Part shown: piece by piece, positions 37,255 to 46,487 of the stretch
How the letters are laid out: every line of letters begins with the position of its first letter
Position numbering within the stretch: position 1 is the stretch's first letter
Assembly: GCA_038880255.1 (NCBI GenBank)
Contig: JAVZSA010000004.1
Location: 1 to 62,879, forward strand
From: ARK-15 sp038880255
GTDB lineage: Archaea > Thermoplasmatota > Thermoplasmata > Thermoplasmatales > ARK-15
Direction of reading: 5' to 3'
DNA length: 62,879 nt
Made by a program: the position numbers and the translations under genes
Notes under the pieces: model-generated
Told to the model about the DNA's origin: nothing
The model's database searches: none
What the model saw: the letters and a program-made list of their open reading frames with translations, nothing else

Positions 37255-38147
37255 TTTCTCACCGCTAATCCTGAAAAATCATCAATTTTTTCATATCCTT
37301 CACTTTTCATATAATTTTCAATCCCTTCATTTATTTCTTTAAAAATATTAAATCCTTTATAATATATACCACTACCTACCTGAACTGCATTTGCACCTGA
37401 AAGTATATATTCAACAGCGTCCTCCCAGCTCAAAATTCCTCCTACACCAATTATAGGAATTTCCATTTCCTTTCTTACATCATATACAGCTCTAAGACCT
37501 ATTGGTTTTATTCCTGGGCCTGAATATCCCCCATATATATTGGAGAGAATTGGCATTTTTGCATAAATATCTATTGCAATACCCTTTACAGTATTTATTA
37601 AAACAAGTGCATCTGCCTTAGATGCAGCCTTTGCAATATCAACTATATTGGTGATATTTGGAGTTAATTTTGCAAAAACAGGAATTTTTGTTACCTTTTT
37701 AACTTCATTTACTATTTCTTCCACAGCATTTGGATCTTGTCCGAGTTCTGATCCCATCCCTTTAACATGTGGGCATGAAAGATTTAATTCAATACCATCT
37801 ACTCCAAATTCTTCCATTTTTTTGGCTAAGATCGGATATTCTTCGACTTTTCCAAATATTGACCCTATAATTGGAATCTTTGCATCTTTTACCCTCTTAA
37901 TTTCTTCTTTAAAATTTTCAATCCCTGGATTTGAAAGACCAATAGCATTTAATAATCCTGTCTGAAGTATTGCCACTGTTGGATTTTCATAACCTTTTCT
38001 TTCATTAATGCCTATCGATTTTGTTACAACACCTCCAGCACCTTCCTTCACTGCTCTTATCATTGAATCCCCCTGTTCATCCATTATTCCACTCGCAAGA
38101 ATTACAGGGTTTTTGAATTTTATTCCTGAAATTATTACTTCCAACAT
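37251..38147 (-). CDS. pyrD: Dihydroorotate dehydrogenase catalytic subunit (class 1B)
   Basis: About 298 residues, FMN TIM barrel. KNPVILASGIMDEQG near the N-terminus, ELNLSCPHVKG (about 140-150) and GVGGILSWEDA with ANAVQVGSG are family features. It oxidises dihydroorotate to orotate, using PyrK for electrons. In-frame ATGs at 38168 and 38156 precede ATG 38147; the last gives the usual short N-terminus MLEVIISGIKFKNP. Confidence 0.93.
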   Translation of the reverse strand: MLEVIISGIKFKNPVILASGIMDEQGDSMIRAVKEGAGGVVTKSIGINERKGYENPTVAILQTGLLNAIGLSNPGIENFKEEIKRVKDAKIPIIGSIFGKVEEYPILAKKMEEFGVDGIELNLSCPHVKGMGSELGQDPNAVEEIVNEVKKVTKIPVFAKLTPNITNIVDIAKAASKADALVLINTVKGIAIDIYAKMPILSNIYGGYSGPGIKPIGLRAVYDVRKEMEIPIIGVGGILSWEDAVEYILSGANAVQVGSGIYYKGFNIFKEINEGIENYMKSEGYEKIDDFSGLAVRK

Positions 38148-38385
38148 ATGAAACATAATGAATATCATTCAATTTAATGTTTTCTTAAAAAATTAATTAA
38201 TACAGTAATAATAAAAAGTTTGCATTAATTGCTAATTGAATAATATTCTAAAATATTCAAATTTGACGATTATGTCAATCTAGAATAATTGTTATTAAAA
38301 TAAAAATTTAAAATTTAGAAATAAATTAAATGAAAATTTTTAAATCCTCCTTAATAATATTAAATTTTATAATAAAAAGTTAAAG

Positions 38386-38405
38386 AAACAATATTTATAT
38401 TGTTT
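38386..38405. promoter_or_regulatory. Inverted repeat upstream of ubiX (candidate operator)
   Basis: AAACAATATTTATATTGTTT consists of perfect 8-bp arms (AAACAATA/TATTGTTT) around TTTA. It lies 30 nt before the TTG start of ubiX and overlaps the expected promoter region. It could be an operator or simply an AT-rich coincidence. Confidence 0.35.
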
Positions 38406-38435
38406 ATATATTCAGGATTTGAAGAGTGATAAATC

Positions 38436-38987
38436 TTGAAAATAGTAGTTGGAGTTACAGGAGCATCCGGAACGATATATTCAATTAAATTAATTGAAAA
38501 ATTAGATGAAGAAATATATTTAATAATTTCTGAAAATGGAAAAAAAATTATGAAATTTGAAAATAATATTGATCCTGTAATATTAAAAAATAAGGTAAAA
38601 TATATTTTTGATGATAATGATCTTTTTGCACCTATTTCATCGGGAAGTTTTGTTTTTGATGCTATGGTAATAGTACCAGCTTCGATGAATACATTGGCGA
38701 AAATAGCCAATGGTATTTCGGATACATTAATCACAAGAGTGGCTTCAGTAGCTTTGAAAGAAAGGAGAAAAATTATAATGGTTCCTAGGGAAGCACCATT
38801 ATCCTCTATACATCTTGAAAATATGAAAAAACTATCAGATCTTGGCGTTATAATATTACCAGCATCCCCAGGTTTTTATCTTAAACCAAAATCAATAGAT
38901 GATCTTGTTGATTTTATAGTATTTAGAATTATGGATGAATTGGGTTTAAGTGGTGAGCATCCAAGATGGGGAAAAAATATGTATTAG
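38436..38987 (+). CDS. ubiX: Flavin prenyltransferase (UbiX family)
   Basis: A 183-residue flavodoxin-like protein: VGVTGASGTIYSIKLIE (about 5-21), APISSGSF, VPASMNTLAKIANGISD and MVPREAPLSSIHLENM are conserved UbiX segments. It prenylates FMN to the cofactor used by UbiD decarboxylases. No UbiD is in the window. The frame starts at TTG 38436 with an AGTGAT site 5 nt upstream. Its 3' end overlaps nob1 by 22 bp. Confidence 0.9.
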   Translation: MKIVVGVTGASGTIYSIKLIEKLDEEIYLIISENGKKIMKFENNIDPVILKNKVKYIFDDNDLFAPISSGSFVFDAMVIVPASMNTLAKIANGISDTLITRVASVALKERRKIIMVPREAPLSSIHLENMKKLSDLGVIILPASPGFYLKPKSIDDLVDFIVFRIMDELGLSGEHPRWGKNMY

Positions 38988-39430
38988 ATACATCAGCCAT
39001 AATTTCTGGAAAAAGTTTACCTCTTAATATTGAAGTTTATGTACCAAAGAGTGTTTTGAAAGAGATTCATTTCAAAAAACAATATTATATATTGGAAAGA
39101 TCAAAAATTTTAAATCCATCAAAAAATAGCGTGGAAAAGGTAAATCAGGCAGCGAAAGAGACGGGGGATATACATAAACTTTCTCCTGTGGATATTGATG
39201 TTATAGCTCTTGCATTGGATAAGAATTGTGTTACAATCACTGACGATTATGCAATTCAAAATGTTATTAAACATTTAGGCCTTGAATTTATTTCACTTAA
39301 TGAGAATGGCATTAAAAAAGAATTTAAATGGATTTATAGGTGCAAAGGGTGTAAAAGATATTTTGATGAATTTTATGATGTTTGTCCATTTTGTGGTTCA
39401 GAACTTAAATTGGTGAAAAAGAAATTTTAA
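38966..39430 (+). CDS. nob1: rRNA maturation endonuclease Nob1 (PIN domain plus zinc ribbon)
   Basis: A 154-residue protein. The PIN domain starts YVLDTSAIISGK (about 5-16), and later acidic residues (VDIDVIALAL, TDDYA) complete the metal site. A zinc ribbon CKGC-CPFCG closes the protein. Nob1 cuts the 3' end of 16S rRNA. It overlaps ubiX and is followed 25 nt later by tRNA-Cys on the same strand. Confidence 0.88.
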   Translation: MGKKYVLDTSAIISGKSLPLNIEVYVPKSVLKEIHFKKQYYILERSKILNPSKNSVEKVNQAAKETGDIHKLSPVDIDVIALALDKNCVTITDDYAIQNVIKHLGLEFISLNENGIKKEFKWIYRCKGCKRYFDEFYDVCPFCGSELKLVKKKF

Positions 39431-39455
39431 ATTTATGAATTAATTAACATTATTT

Positions 39456-39527
39456 GGGTAGGTGGCAGAGTGGCGATGCGCGAGACTGCAGATCTCGTTT
39501 ATTGGGGTTCGATTCCCCACCTACCCT
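39456..39527 (+). tRNA. tRNA-Cys (anticodon GCA)
   Basis: The cloverleaf is complete: acceptor GGGTAGG/CCTACCC, a short D stem GCA/TGC, anticodon stem CGAGA/TCTCG around CTGCAGA (anticodon GCA) and T arm TGGGG-TTCGATT-CCCCA. The discriminator is T, typical for Cys. CCA is not encoded. The 3' half overlaps the antisense end of truA. Confidence 0.96.
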
Positions 39528-40245
39528 CTTTAATCTTCCATAATGTGGAATAAAGTATTTGTCTAACAAAAATTTCCTGATATATCTTTGAGATATTTTT
39601 TTTGATTTTATATGAATTAAACTGAAAATTATATGAAACATCCATTAAAATTAAACCTTCAGGAGGAACATTAAATTTACCTCCTAGTTCAAATGGATTT
39701 CCTTCTCCATAAAGGAGAAAACCTACGATTCTTCTTACCATATTATATAGGAAACTTTCACCTTTAATATCAAAAATTATAAAATTATCCAATTTATTTA
39801 TTTCAATTGAATTTATTTTTCTAATACTATTTCTCCTATCCTTTTTTGAAAACATCGAAAAATTATGTTCACCTATAAAAAATTTTGATTTTTCCTTAAT
39901 TTTTTCGACGTTATAATTTTCATCAAGAACAAAATATCTATACCATCTTTCTTTTGCATGTCTTGGGTTAAAATCATTATTTACTTCTGCATATGCATAA
40001 AAATATAAATTTTTTGCATTTGTTAAAATCCCAAAAATTTTTTTTATGTTATCATTTGAATAAATCCCAATAACATTACCTATGGCACTTACCCCTTTAT
40101 CTGTTCTACTGGAACTTTTTATTTTAGCTTTTATACCACTTTTTAATAAGCAGTTTTCTATTTCACCTTCCACAGTATATTTGCCTGGTTGTTTTGCATA
40201 ACCCTGAAAAAGTTTTCCGTCATAAGCGAATTTTAAAAGATACAT
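39499..40245 (-). CDS. truA: tRNA pseudouridine synthase A
   Basis: A 248-residue TruA-family enzyme. The catalytic aspartate is in SSSRTDKGVSAIGN (about 44-57), with FAYDGKLFQGYAKQPG at the N-terminus and FLYNMVRRIVG as conserved core. It makes pseudouridine at positions 38-40 of tRNA anticodon arms. The last nine codons and the stop lie antisense within the tRNA-Cys gene (28-29 bp overlap). It is divergent from the gene at 40297. Confidence 0.93.
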   Translation of the reverse strand: MYLLKFAYDGKLFQGYAKQPGKYTVEGEIENCLLKSGIKAKIKSSSRTDKGVSAIGNVIGIYSNDNIKKIFGILTNAKNLYFYAYAEVNNDFNPRHAKERWYRYFVLDENYNVEKIKEKSKFFIGEHNFSMFSKKDRRNSIRKINSIEINKLDNFIIFDIKGESFLYNMVRRIVGFLLYGEGNPFELGGKFNVPPEGLILMDVSYNFQFNSYKIKKNISKIYQEIFVRQILYSTLWKIKEGRWGIEPQ

Positions 40246-40265
40246 GAAAATAAATTTATGAAAGA

Positions 40266-40277
40266 ATATTTATACTT
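40266..40277 (+). promoter_or_regulatory. TATA box for leaderless gene at 40297
   Basis: AATATTTATACT is centred about 26 nt before ATG 40297. The spacing marks that ATG, and not the in-frame ATG at 40258, as the start. Confidence 0.55.
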
Positions 40278-40296
40278 TATTAATATTTTAATTTTA

Positions 40297-40686
40297 ATGA
40301 ATTATAAATTAGCTGATGAAAAACTTTTAGTATTCATAATAAAAAAGTTAATTAAGGAAAAAAAGATAATAATTTCACAAACAAAATTCCTTTCCTTAGT
40401 TTTAAATGAATTGAATCAATCAGGTTTTGAATATAAATTAAGTGGTGAAAGACTTCGAAAAATTTCAATAAATAAGGCAAATATAAAGGTAGAAATAGAA
40501 TATAAGGATCTGGGTAAAGATTCAAAAAATTTAAAAATATGCCCAGTATGTGGTAATAAATTAATTGATATATTCAATTTGACTTTAGATGGTAAAAAAA
40601 TAACTGCAGGTAAAAAATGTACAAAGTGCCCTTATTGGACAGGGCAAACTATTAGAATGCCTAGGAAATATACATTTATGAGGTGA
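40297..40686 (+). CDS. Conserved archaeal protein with zinc-binding C-terminus, function unknown
   Basis: About 129 residues. The N-terminal half is helical and basic; the C-terminal half has CPVCG and, about 30 residues later, CTKCPYW, a likely zinc site, ending in RMPRKYTFMR. It resembles a small archaeal family without a characterised member that I know of. The TATA spacing fixes the start. It overlaps or abuts the PPC gene, which has its ribosome binding site inside this gene's end. Confidence 0.7.
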   Translation: MNYKLADEKLLVFIIKKLIKEKKIIISQTKFLSLVLNELNQSGFEYKLSGERLRKISINKANIKVEIEYKDLGKDSKNLKICPVCGNKLIDIFNLTLDGKKITAGKKCTKCPYWTGQTIRMPRKYTFMR

Positions 40687-40691
40687 CGAAA

Positions 40692-41102
40692 ATGATTCAT
40701 AAAAAGGAAGGAAGTGTTATATTCGTAAAAATGGACAAAAATGAAGATCTCTTTTCCTCTTTGGAAAAATTAATTGAAATTTACAATATAAGAGGAGGTA
40801 CAATTATTTCTGGTATTGGAATGCTAAAGGAATTTGAAATAGGGTATTTTAATGGGAAAGAATATGAAAAAAAATTTGTAGAAAAAAATCATGAACTTGT
40901 AGCACTTCATGGAAGTATCTCAGCTGAAGAACCAAGATTACATATTCATGTTGGTCTTGCTGGCCCCGATCATAATATAATTGGAGGTCATCTTTTTAGT
41001 GCAAAGGTCGATCCTTTACTAGAAATTACAATATTAACATCATCATTTCCAATGAAAAGGGTCTACAACGAAAAAACTAACCTCAAAGAGCTAAGTTTCT
41101 AA
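40692..41102 (+). CDS. PPC domain (DUF296) protein, possible DNA-binding
   Basis: A 136-residue protein of the PPC/DUF296 fold found in plant AT-hook proteins and in free-standing prokaryotic forms. Signature pieces are GGTIISGIGMLKEFEIGYF (about 35-53) and LHGSISAEEPRLHIHVGLAG with histidines that bind zinc in known structures. ATG 40692 has AGGTGA at 40681-40686. The stop overlaps the DUF92 start (TAATG). Role unknown. Confidence 0.83.
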   Translation: MIHKKEGSVIFVKMDKNEDLFSSLEKLIEIYNIRGGTIISGIGMLKEFEIGYFNGKEYEKKFVEKNHELVALHGSISAEEPRLHIHVGLAGPDHNIIGGHLFSAKVDPLLEITILTSSFPMKRVYNEKTNLKELSF

Positions 41103-41779
41103 TGTTACAGGACATAATAATATTGGCTTTAATCATTATTTTATTTTTTATTTCAATTAAAATTGAAGTTCTCGACTTTTTTGGCTCTTTGTTAGCCTTA
41201 GTAATTGGTATTTTTATTTATTTTTGGGCAGGTCTTCCATATTTAATCCTTCTTATTTCATTTGTTTTAATTTCATACCTTGCAACAATTTATCGAACAG
41301 AATACAAAGCAGACATTTATGGTCTCACAAAAAAAAGACATATTGGAAGTGTAATATCAAAAGGCCTGGTACCATTTTTACTTGTTTTTTTACCAATACC
41401 GCAGATTGATAAATTGTTCCTATATTCTGTAGCTGTTGCTTCTGCCACCTCCGATACTATTTCTGGAGAATTGGGTATCTTTTCTTCAAAAACATATTCA
41501 ATTTTAGGCCTAAAACCTTCAAGGCCAGGAGAGAATGGTGCAATCTCATCTATAGGTGAAATTTATGCATTTTTTGGAGCATCGTCTATAGCTATAATTT
41601 TCTATTTCTTTACACTTAATGTAAAATATACAATTTATATTTGTTTTTTAGGGTTTATTGGCTCAAATTTGGATAGCCTTTTAGGTGCAACACTTGAAAA
41701 AAAAGGTATTTTAGGAAAACATACTGTTAATTTTATTGCAATAATTATAAGTATAATTTTTGCATACTTGTTAATATGA
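41102..41779 (+). CDS. DUF92 family integral membrane protein
   Basis: A 225-residue membrane protein with about 6 helices. The conserved cytoplasmic/active region VAVASATSDTISGELG and KPSRPGENGAISSIGEIYAF identify the DUF92 family, which includes plant phytyl-phosphate kinase VTE6. In archaea an isoprenoid phosphate kinase role is plausible but untested as far as I know. It is coupled at both ends: TAATG with the PPC gene and ATGA with apgM. Confidence 0.83.
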   Translation: MLQDIIILALIIILFFISIKIEVLDFFGSLLALVIGIFIYFWAGLPYLILLISFVLISYLATIYRTEYKADIYGLTKKRHIGSVISKGLVPFLLVFLPIPQIDKLFLYSVAVASATSDTISGELGIFSSKTYSILGLKPSRPGENGAISSIGEIYAFFGASSIAIIFYFFTLNVKYTIYICFLGFIGSNLDSLLGATLEKKGILGKHTVNFIAIIISIIFAYLLI

Positions 41780-42990
41780 AAAAAATAATACTCTTAGTTC
41801 TTGACGGTGTTGGTGACAGACCCCTTGAATCATTGAATGGAAAAACACCTCTTCAAAGTGCAAATAAAAAGAATTTAAATTTTCTTACATCGAAAGGTAT
41901 GGTGGGATTGCTAGACCCAATTTCTCCAGGCATTAGACCTGGCAGTGATACTGCACATTTAGCTTTGTTAGGATACGATCCATTTAAAGTATATACAGGA
42001 AGAGGTCCCTTTGAGGCTCTTGGATTAGGAATGGAATTAAAACCAGGAGATATAGCATTTAGAGGAAATTTTGCTACAGTTGATAATCATATGAAAGTTA
42101 TTGATAGGAGAGCTGGGAGAATAAATTCTGGAACTAGTGAACTTGCCAATTCCCTAAATATGACTATTGATGATGTGGAAATAATGGTAAAAGAGGGTGT
42201 TGAACATAGAGCAGCAGTAGTATTTAGAGGTAAGGGACTCTCCCCTGATGTAACTGATATTGATCCTCATGAAGAGGGGAAAACTTTGCTAAAATCAAAG
42301 GGTAAATCAATTGAAGGAGAAAAAACAGCAATCATTGTAAATAAATTTGTAGAAAAAAGTTATGAGATACTTAAAAATCATCCCATAAACAAGGAAAGAG
42401 AAAGAAGGGGACAACTACCTGCAAACATAATGATGATAAGGGGTGCAGGAATAGTTCCTGAACTTGAAAATTTTAATAAAAAATATAATATGACCGGTGC
42501 CTGTATAGTGGGTGTTCCTTTACTTTCAGGCTTATGCAAACTTGCTGGACTGAATGTAATAAATGTACCTGGGGCAACAGGAACAATAAACACAAATATG
42601 GATAATAAAATAAAATATGCTTTAGAAAATTTAAAAAATTATGACTTTATACTTGTAAATATAAAAGCGCCAGATATTGCAGGGCACGATGGAAATGGAA
42701 AATTAAAAAAAGAAATTATAGAAAAGGTGGATAAGGCGATAGAACCACTTATTGAAAAATTGGAGGATTTAACCATTATGATAACTGGTGATCATTCTAC
42801 ACCATGCAGTGTGAAAGATCATACAGGAGATCCTCTTCCAGTAATAGTAGTAACACATGGAATTAGAAGTGACGGAATATTGGAATTTGATGAAATTTCC
42901 GCATCTCGCGGAAGTCTAAGAATAAAAGGTAAGGATGTTATGAATATACTCCTTAATTACAGTGATAGAGCGGAGAAATTTGGAGCATGA
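41776..42990 (+). CDS. apgM: 2,3-bisphosphoglycerate-independent phosphoglycerate mutase (archaeal ApgM)
   Basis: A 404-residue alkaline-phosphatase-fold enzyme. Metal and active-site segments are LLVLDGVGDRP (about 4-14), GIRPGSDTAHLALLGYDP (serine nucleophile), KAPDIAGHDGNGKLK and MITGDHSTPC. It interconverts 3- and 2-phosphoglycerate. It overlaps the DUF92 and rhomboid genes by 4 bp each. Confidence 0.95.
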   Translation: MKKIILLVLDGVGDRPLESLNGKTPLQSANKKNLNFLTSKGMVGLLDPISPGIRPGSDTAHLALLGYDPFKVYTGRGPFEALGLGMELKPGDIAFRGNFATVDNHMKVIDRRAGRINSGTSELANSLNMTIDDVEIMVKEGVEHRAAVVFRGKGLSPDVTDIDPHEEGKTLLKSKGKSIEGEKTAIIVNKFVEKSYEILKNHPINKERERRGQLPANIMMIRGAGIVPELENFNKKYNMTGACIVGVPLLSGLCKLAGLNVINVPGATGTINTNMDNKIKYALENLKNYDFILVNIKAPDIAGHDGNGKLKKEIIEKVDKAIEPLIEKLEDLTIMITGDHSTPCSVKDHTGDPLPVIVVTHGIRSDGILEFDEISASRGSLRIKGKDVMNILLNYSDRAEKFGA

Positions 42991-43787
42991 TTGAAACAAT
43001 TGCATTCTTACTTCTTTTAATATTTTTATTTGCAATTTTTTTAATTAATAAAGAAGCAGTATTTTTCATTGTTCTTGCAAATATAATATTTTTTATAACT
43101 GAATTAATTATTCAAAATTCAATATACTATTTTTCCTATTACACATCTTCACCATTATCTTATGGCCTTTTAACAGGTATTTTTACGCATTATAATTTCA
43201 TCCATATATTTTTAAATATGATAGTTCTTCTCTTAGTGGGGTTTCCATTAGAATCAAGGATTGGAACAAGAAGATTTTTACTAATTTATCTTATTACGGG
43301 AATTATTTCTGAAATTATTTTTTCCTTAGTAAACTACGGCCAAAACATAATTCTTTTAGGTGCATCGGGCTCAATATTTGGTGTTATGGGTGCATTACTT
43401 AGACTTTATCCTAATGACGAAATACCAATGTTTCTTGGTTTTATTTTTTTACCTAAAATAAAGGTTAAGTATGCTGTTTTTTTCGCAGCTTTAATAGAAT
43501 TTATTGCAATATTTTTATCCTATGAAAATAATGTGGCACACTTAGTTCATATTTCGGCATTGATTGTAGGAATGTTAATTGCTCCATTGTTTATTGGTTT
43601 AAAAATTAAATCCATTGAAAATTTGCCAGGAGCTGCTGAAAATAAAAAATTATTGGAAGAAATAAAGAAAGAAAAAATTTGGGAATTAAAATATATTTTA
43701 TTAGAAGAATATTTGAAAAAAAATTGTAAAGAATATGAAATTAAAAGAAATTATATTATTTGCAACGGTAAAAAATATAGATTATGA
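42987..43787 (+). CDS. Rhomboid-family intramembrane serine protease
   Basis: A 266-residue protein with about six membrane helices. The catalytic serine is in GASGSIFG (about S127), and the second dyad residue is His185 or His188 in AHLVHISALIVG. The HYNFIHIFLNMI segment (about 68-79) is the rhomboid oxyanion/loop helix. A 60-residue charged soluble tail follows. It is the last gene of the run; its TGA interlocks with the stop of the Lhr helicase (TTATGA). Confidence 0.88.
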   Translation: MIETIAFLLLLIFLFAIFLINKEAVFFIVLANIIFFITELIIQNSIYYFSYYTSSPLSYGLLTGIFTHYNFIHIFLNMIVLLLVGFPLESRIGTRRFLLIYLITGIISEIIFSLVNYGQNIILLGASGSIFGVMGALLRLYPNDEIPMFLGFIFLPKIKVKYAVFFAALIEFIAIFLSYENNVAHLVHISALIVGMLIAPLFIGLKIKSIENLPGAAENKKLLEEIKKEKIWELKYILLEEYLKKNCKEYEIKRNYIICNGKKYRL

Positions 43788-46481
43788 TCTCCAAAATCTC
43801 TTAGTTCTTGAAAAATTTAGTTCAGCTTCAGCAATATCCTTAATGAGACCAATTATTTCGCTATGTGGTGTTCTCAATATTCTTAAAGCAGTTTCATATC
43901 CAACTCCTCTTCCAGCAAGGGCAAGTAAAGCCTCTTTTTTGTAAATTCTTATCAATTGGGAAATATTAACTGCTTTATTATAAAAGTCTCTTTCTTCCTT
44001 TGTTTTTGGTCCATTTTTAATAATTGATACTTTTTCCCTTTCAAATTTTCTTAGTACAGTTACTCTTACACTTCCACAATATATGCATCGTGTATCCTGC
44101 ATTTCTTCAACTTTTTTTGTCCATGAACTTTTACAATCAAAACAAACAAATATCATTTCCTGATTCATTAGTCTATTTTTTATTGCATTAAGAACATTAA
44201 CAGTTAATTTTGTTCTCCCTGATTTTGATTCAATGTAATTCAAATAGCTTTCCATAACAGAATCAAATTTTACTATCTCCAAGTGTATTTCATTATTCTT
44301 AATTTTATTAAGTATATATTTTGTATTTTTTATATCTAAATAATCCCATTTTATTTTCTCTACCGTTTCTTTAAATATGTATGTATTCCTGTACATTTCA
44401 ACAATCTTTTCAATTTTTATTGAAGATAAATCCGCATCCTTAGAAATTACACCAAATTTCTTAGCCACATAATTAAATGTCCTAGGAAAATATCTGAAAT
44501 AATGAATATATTTTCCTATATCTTCTTCCAATTCATTTATATTTAAAAGCACATTTTCTATCTGAGCTTCGGAAACAGGTAAATCCTCGGAAGAAATTAT
44601 AATTGAATATGGAGTAATTCCAATACTTACTTCAGTGCCATCTTCTTTCATCCTACCTAAAATTAATAAAGCTAAAGTTTCATTTACCTTGGTACCAAAA
44701 CAATCTTCTATTATTGTATCCACACCATTTCTTGAAATTCTAATTTTATCTGGCATAGCATGATCTTTGGACCACCAATCTTTAATCTTTAATGCACATG
44801 CCTCATTTGTATAGTTGGGGATTTTTCCATCTTTCCTTAATTGACCAACATTCATTGCTACCTCAAACGATACTGGAATATCTTCACCTATCCATTTGGG
44901 GGGATTCCCTATTTCCTCAACAAATTCAACAAGTATTTTTTCATCTTTTACATCTATGACTCTCCAAGTAATACCCTTCATCACAAATGTCTGACCAATT
45001 GCTATCTCAGAAGAAACAAATGTTTCATCCAGAATTCCTATAAATGTATTGTTAGATATATCAATTACTCTATAATTTTTTTCATCTGGTATCATGGATA
45101 AATTATCATAAAAATATTCTAGTACTCTTGATCCTCTATGCACATATTTTCCATCAAACTTCACCAATTTTATTGTTTCAAGGAATTTTATAAAATCTAA
45201 AAGTTCTGTAAATTCAATTTCCCTAAAAGGATAAGATCGTATTATAGTACTGTACAAATTGCTTATTTCTATTGTCCCTTCTGAATAAACCCAAGATGAA
45301 ATTTGGTTTGCTAGTACAACATATGGCCTTTTTCTTATATTTATGCTTTCAATCCATCCTTTTTTCAGCAAATCTACTATTGAAATTGCTTCCTCAAGTT
45401 CTATTACTTCCCCGGAAATTATTGCACCTTTTGAAACATGGCCCAATCTATGACCAGATCTACCCAACCTTTGAATTAATCTATAAACCTGTCTCGGTGA
45501 ATTAAATTGTACAATAAATTCTGTCTTTCCCACATCTATGCCAAGTTCCAAAGATGATGTACATATTAAAGCTTTTAATTTACCATCTTTCAATAACCTT
45601 TCATTTTGGACTCTAACATCCTTTGAAAGTGAGCCATGATGCACACCAATATCTATATCCTTGTTTAATCTTTTTAATCTCATCGCAATATCTTCAGCAG
45701 TAAACCTCGTATTAACAAAAATTAAAGATGAATTTTTATTATTAATTGTTTCTAAAGTATGCATAATTGCAGATCCATAGTTTTGATCACACATCATTAT
45801 TTCACTTTCATTTTCATAAATTCTTGAATGTGATTCAACACTTATGTCAAACTCTTTCACAATGGAACTTCTAAATATTTCAATATTTTTATCATAAGAA
45901 AGAAACTTTGAAATTTCTTCATGGTTACCTACAGTAGCTGAAAGGCCAATAATTTGAATATTTCCGGATAAATTTTTTAATCTTTCAATAGCAAGTGATA
46001 GTTGCCAACCTCTTTCATCTTGAATTAATTCATGAACTTCATCAATTATTATTGTTTTAATATTTTTTATTTGTTCTTTCAATCTTTTTCCAGAAAAAAG
46101 AATTTGAAGTGTTTCAGGAGTAGTAATTAAAAGATCTGGGGCATTTTCCACCATCATTTTTCTTTCATAATCTGTTGAATCCCCATGTCTAATGTTTATT
46201 TTAACATCAAGCAAAGATGCATATTTTAAAATTCTTTCAAAAAGATCTCTATTCAGAGCTCTAAGTGGTGTTATATATATTGAGTGTATTTTTGAAGGTT
46301 TTAAATCATGTATCCTGGCTAAAAGTGGAATTATTGCTGCTTCTGTCTTACCACTTCCTGTTGGTGCAATTAAAAGTAAATTTTTTCCAGAATAAACTGT
46401 ATCATAAACATTAATTTGATCCTCTGTTAAATTTTCTATACCTGCCTCTTTTAATTTATCCTTAATATAACTGTCGATCAC
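43782..46481 (-). CDS. Lhr-type large ATP-dependent helicase
   Basis: An 899-residue SF2 helicase. Walker A is IAPTGSGKTEAA (about 37-48), motif II is DEVHEL (about 146-151) and motif VI is QRLGRSGHR (about 335-343). The winged-helix and beta-barrel domains typical of Lhr follow, and a C-terminal zinc-ribbon region has CFDC and CIYC. Archaeal Lhr enzymes unwind branched DNA and RNA-DNA hybrids. It is transcribed towards the rhomboid gene. Confidence 0.9.
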   Translation of the reverse strand: MIDSYIKDKLKEAGIENLTEDQINVYDTVYSGKNLLLIAPTGSGKTEAAIIPLLARIHDLKPSKIHSIYITPLRALNRDLFERILKYASLLDVKINIRHGDSTDYERKMMVENAPDLLITTPETLQILFSGKRLKEQIKNIKTIIIDEVHELIQDERGWQLSLAIERLKNLSGNIQIIGLSATVGNHEEISKFLSYDKNIEIFRSSIVKEFDISVESHSRIYENESEIMMCDQNYGSAIMHTLETINNKNSSLIFVNTRFTAEDIAMRLKRLNKDIDIGVHHGSLSKDVRVQNERLLKDGKLKALICTSSLELGIDVGKTEFIVQFNSPRQVYRLIQRLGRSGHRLGHVSKGAIISGEVIELEEAISIVDLLKKGWIESINIRKRPYVVLANQISSWVYSEGTIEISNLYSTIIRSYPFREIEFTELLDFIKFLETIKLVKFDGKYVHRGSRVLEYFYDNLSMIPDEKNYRVIDISNNTFIGILDETFVSSEIAIGQTFVMKGITWRVIDVKDEKILVEFVEEIGNPPKWIGEDIPVSFEVAMNVGQLRKDGKIPNYTNEACALKIKDWWSKDHAMPDKIRISRNGVDTIIEDCFGTKVNETLALLILGRMKEDGTEVSIGITPYSIIISSEDLPVSEAQIENVLLNINELEEDIGKYIHYFRYFPRTFNYVAKKFGVISKDADLSSIKIEKIVEMYRNTYIFKETVEKIKWDYLDIKNTKYILNKIKNNEIHLEIVKFDSVMESYLNYIESKSGRTKLTVNVLNAIKNRLMNQEMIFVCFDCKSSWTKKVEEMQDTRCIYCGSVRVTVLRKFEREKVSIIKNGPKTKEERDFYNKAVNISQLIRIYKKEALLALAGRGVGYETALRILRTPHSEIIGLIKDIAEAELNFSRTKRFWRS

Positions 46482-46487
46482 AGATGG

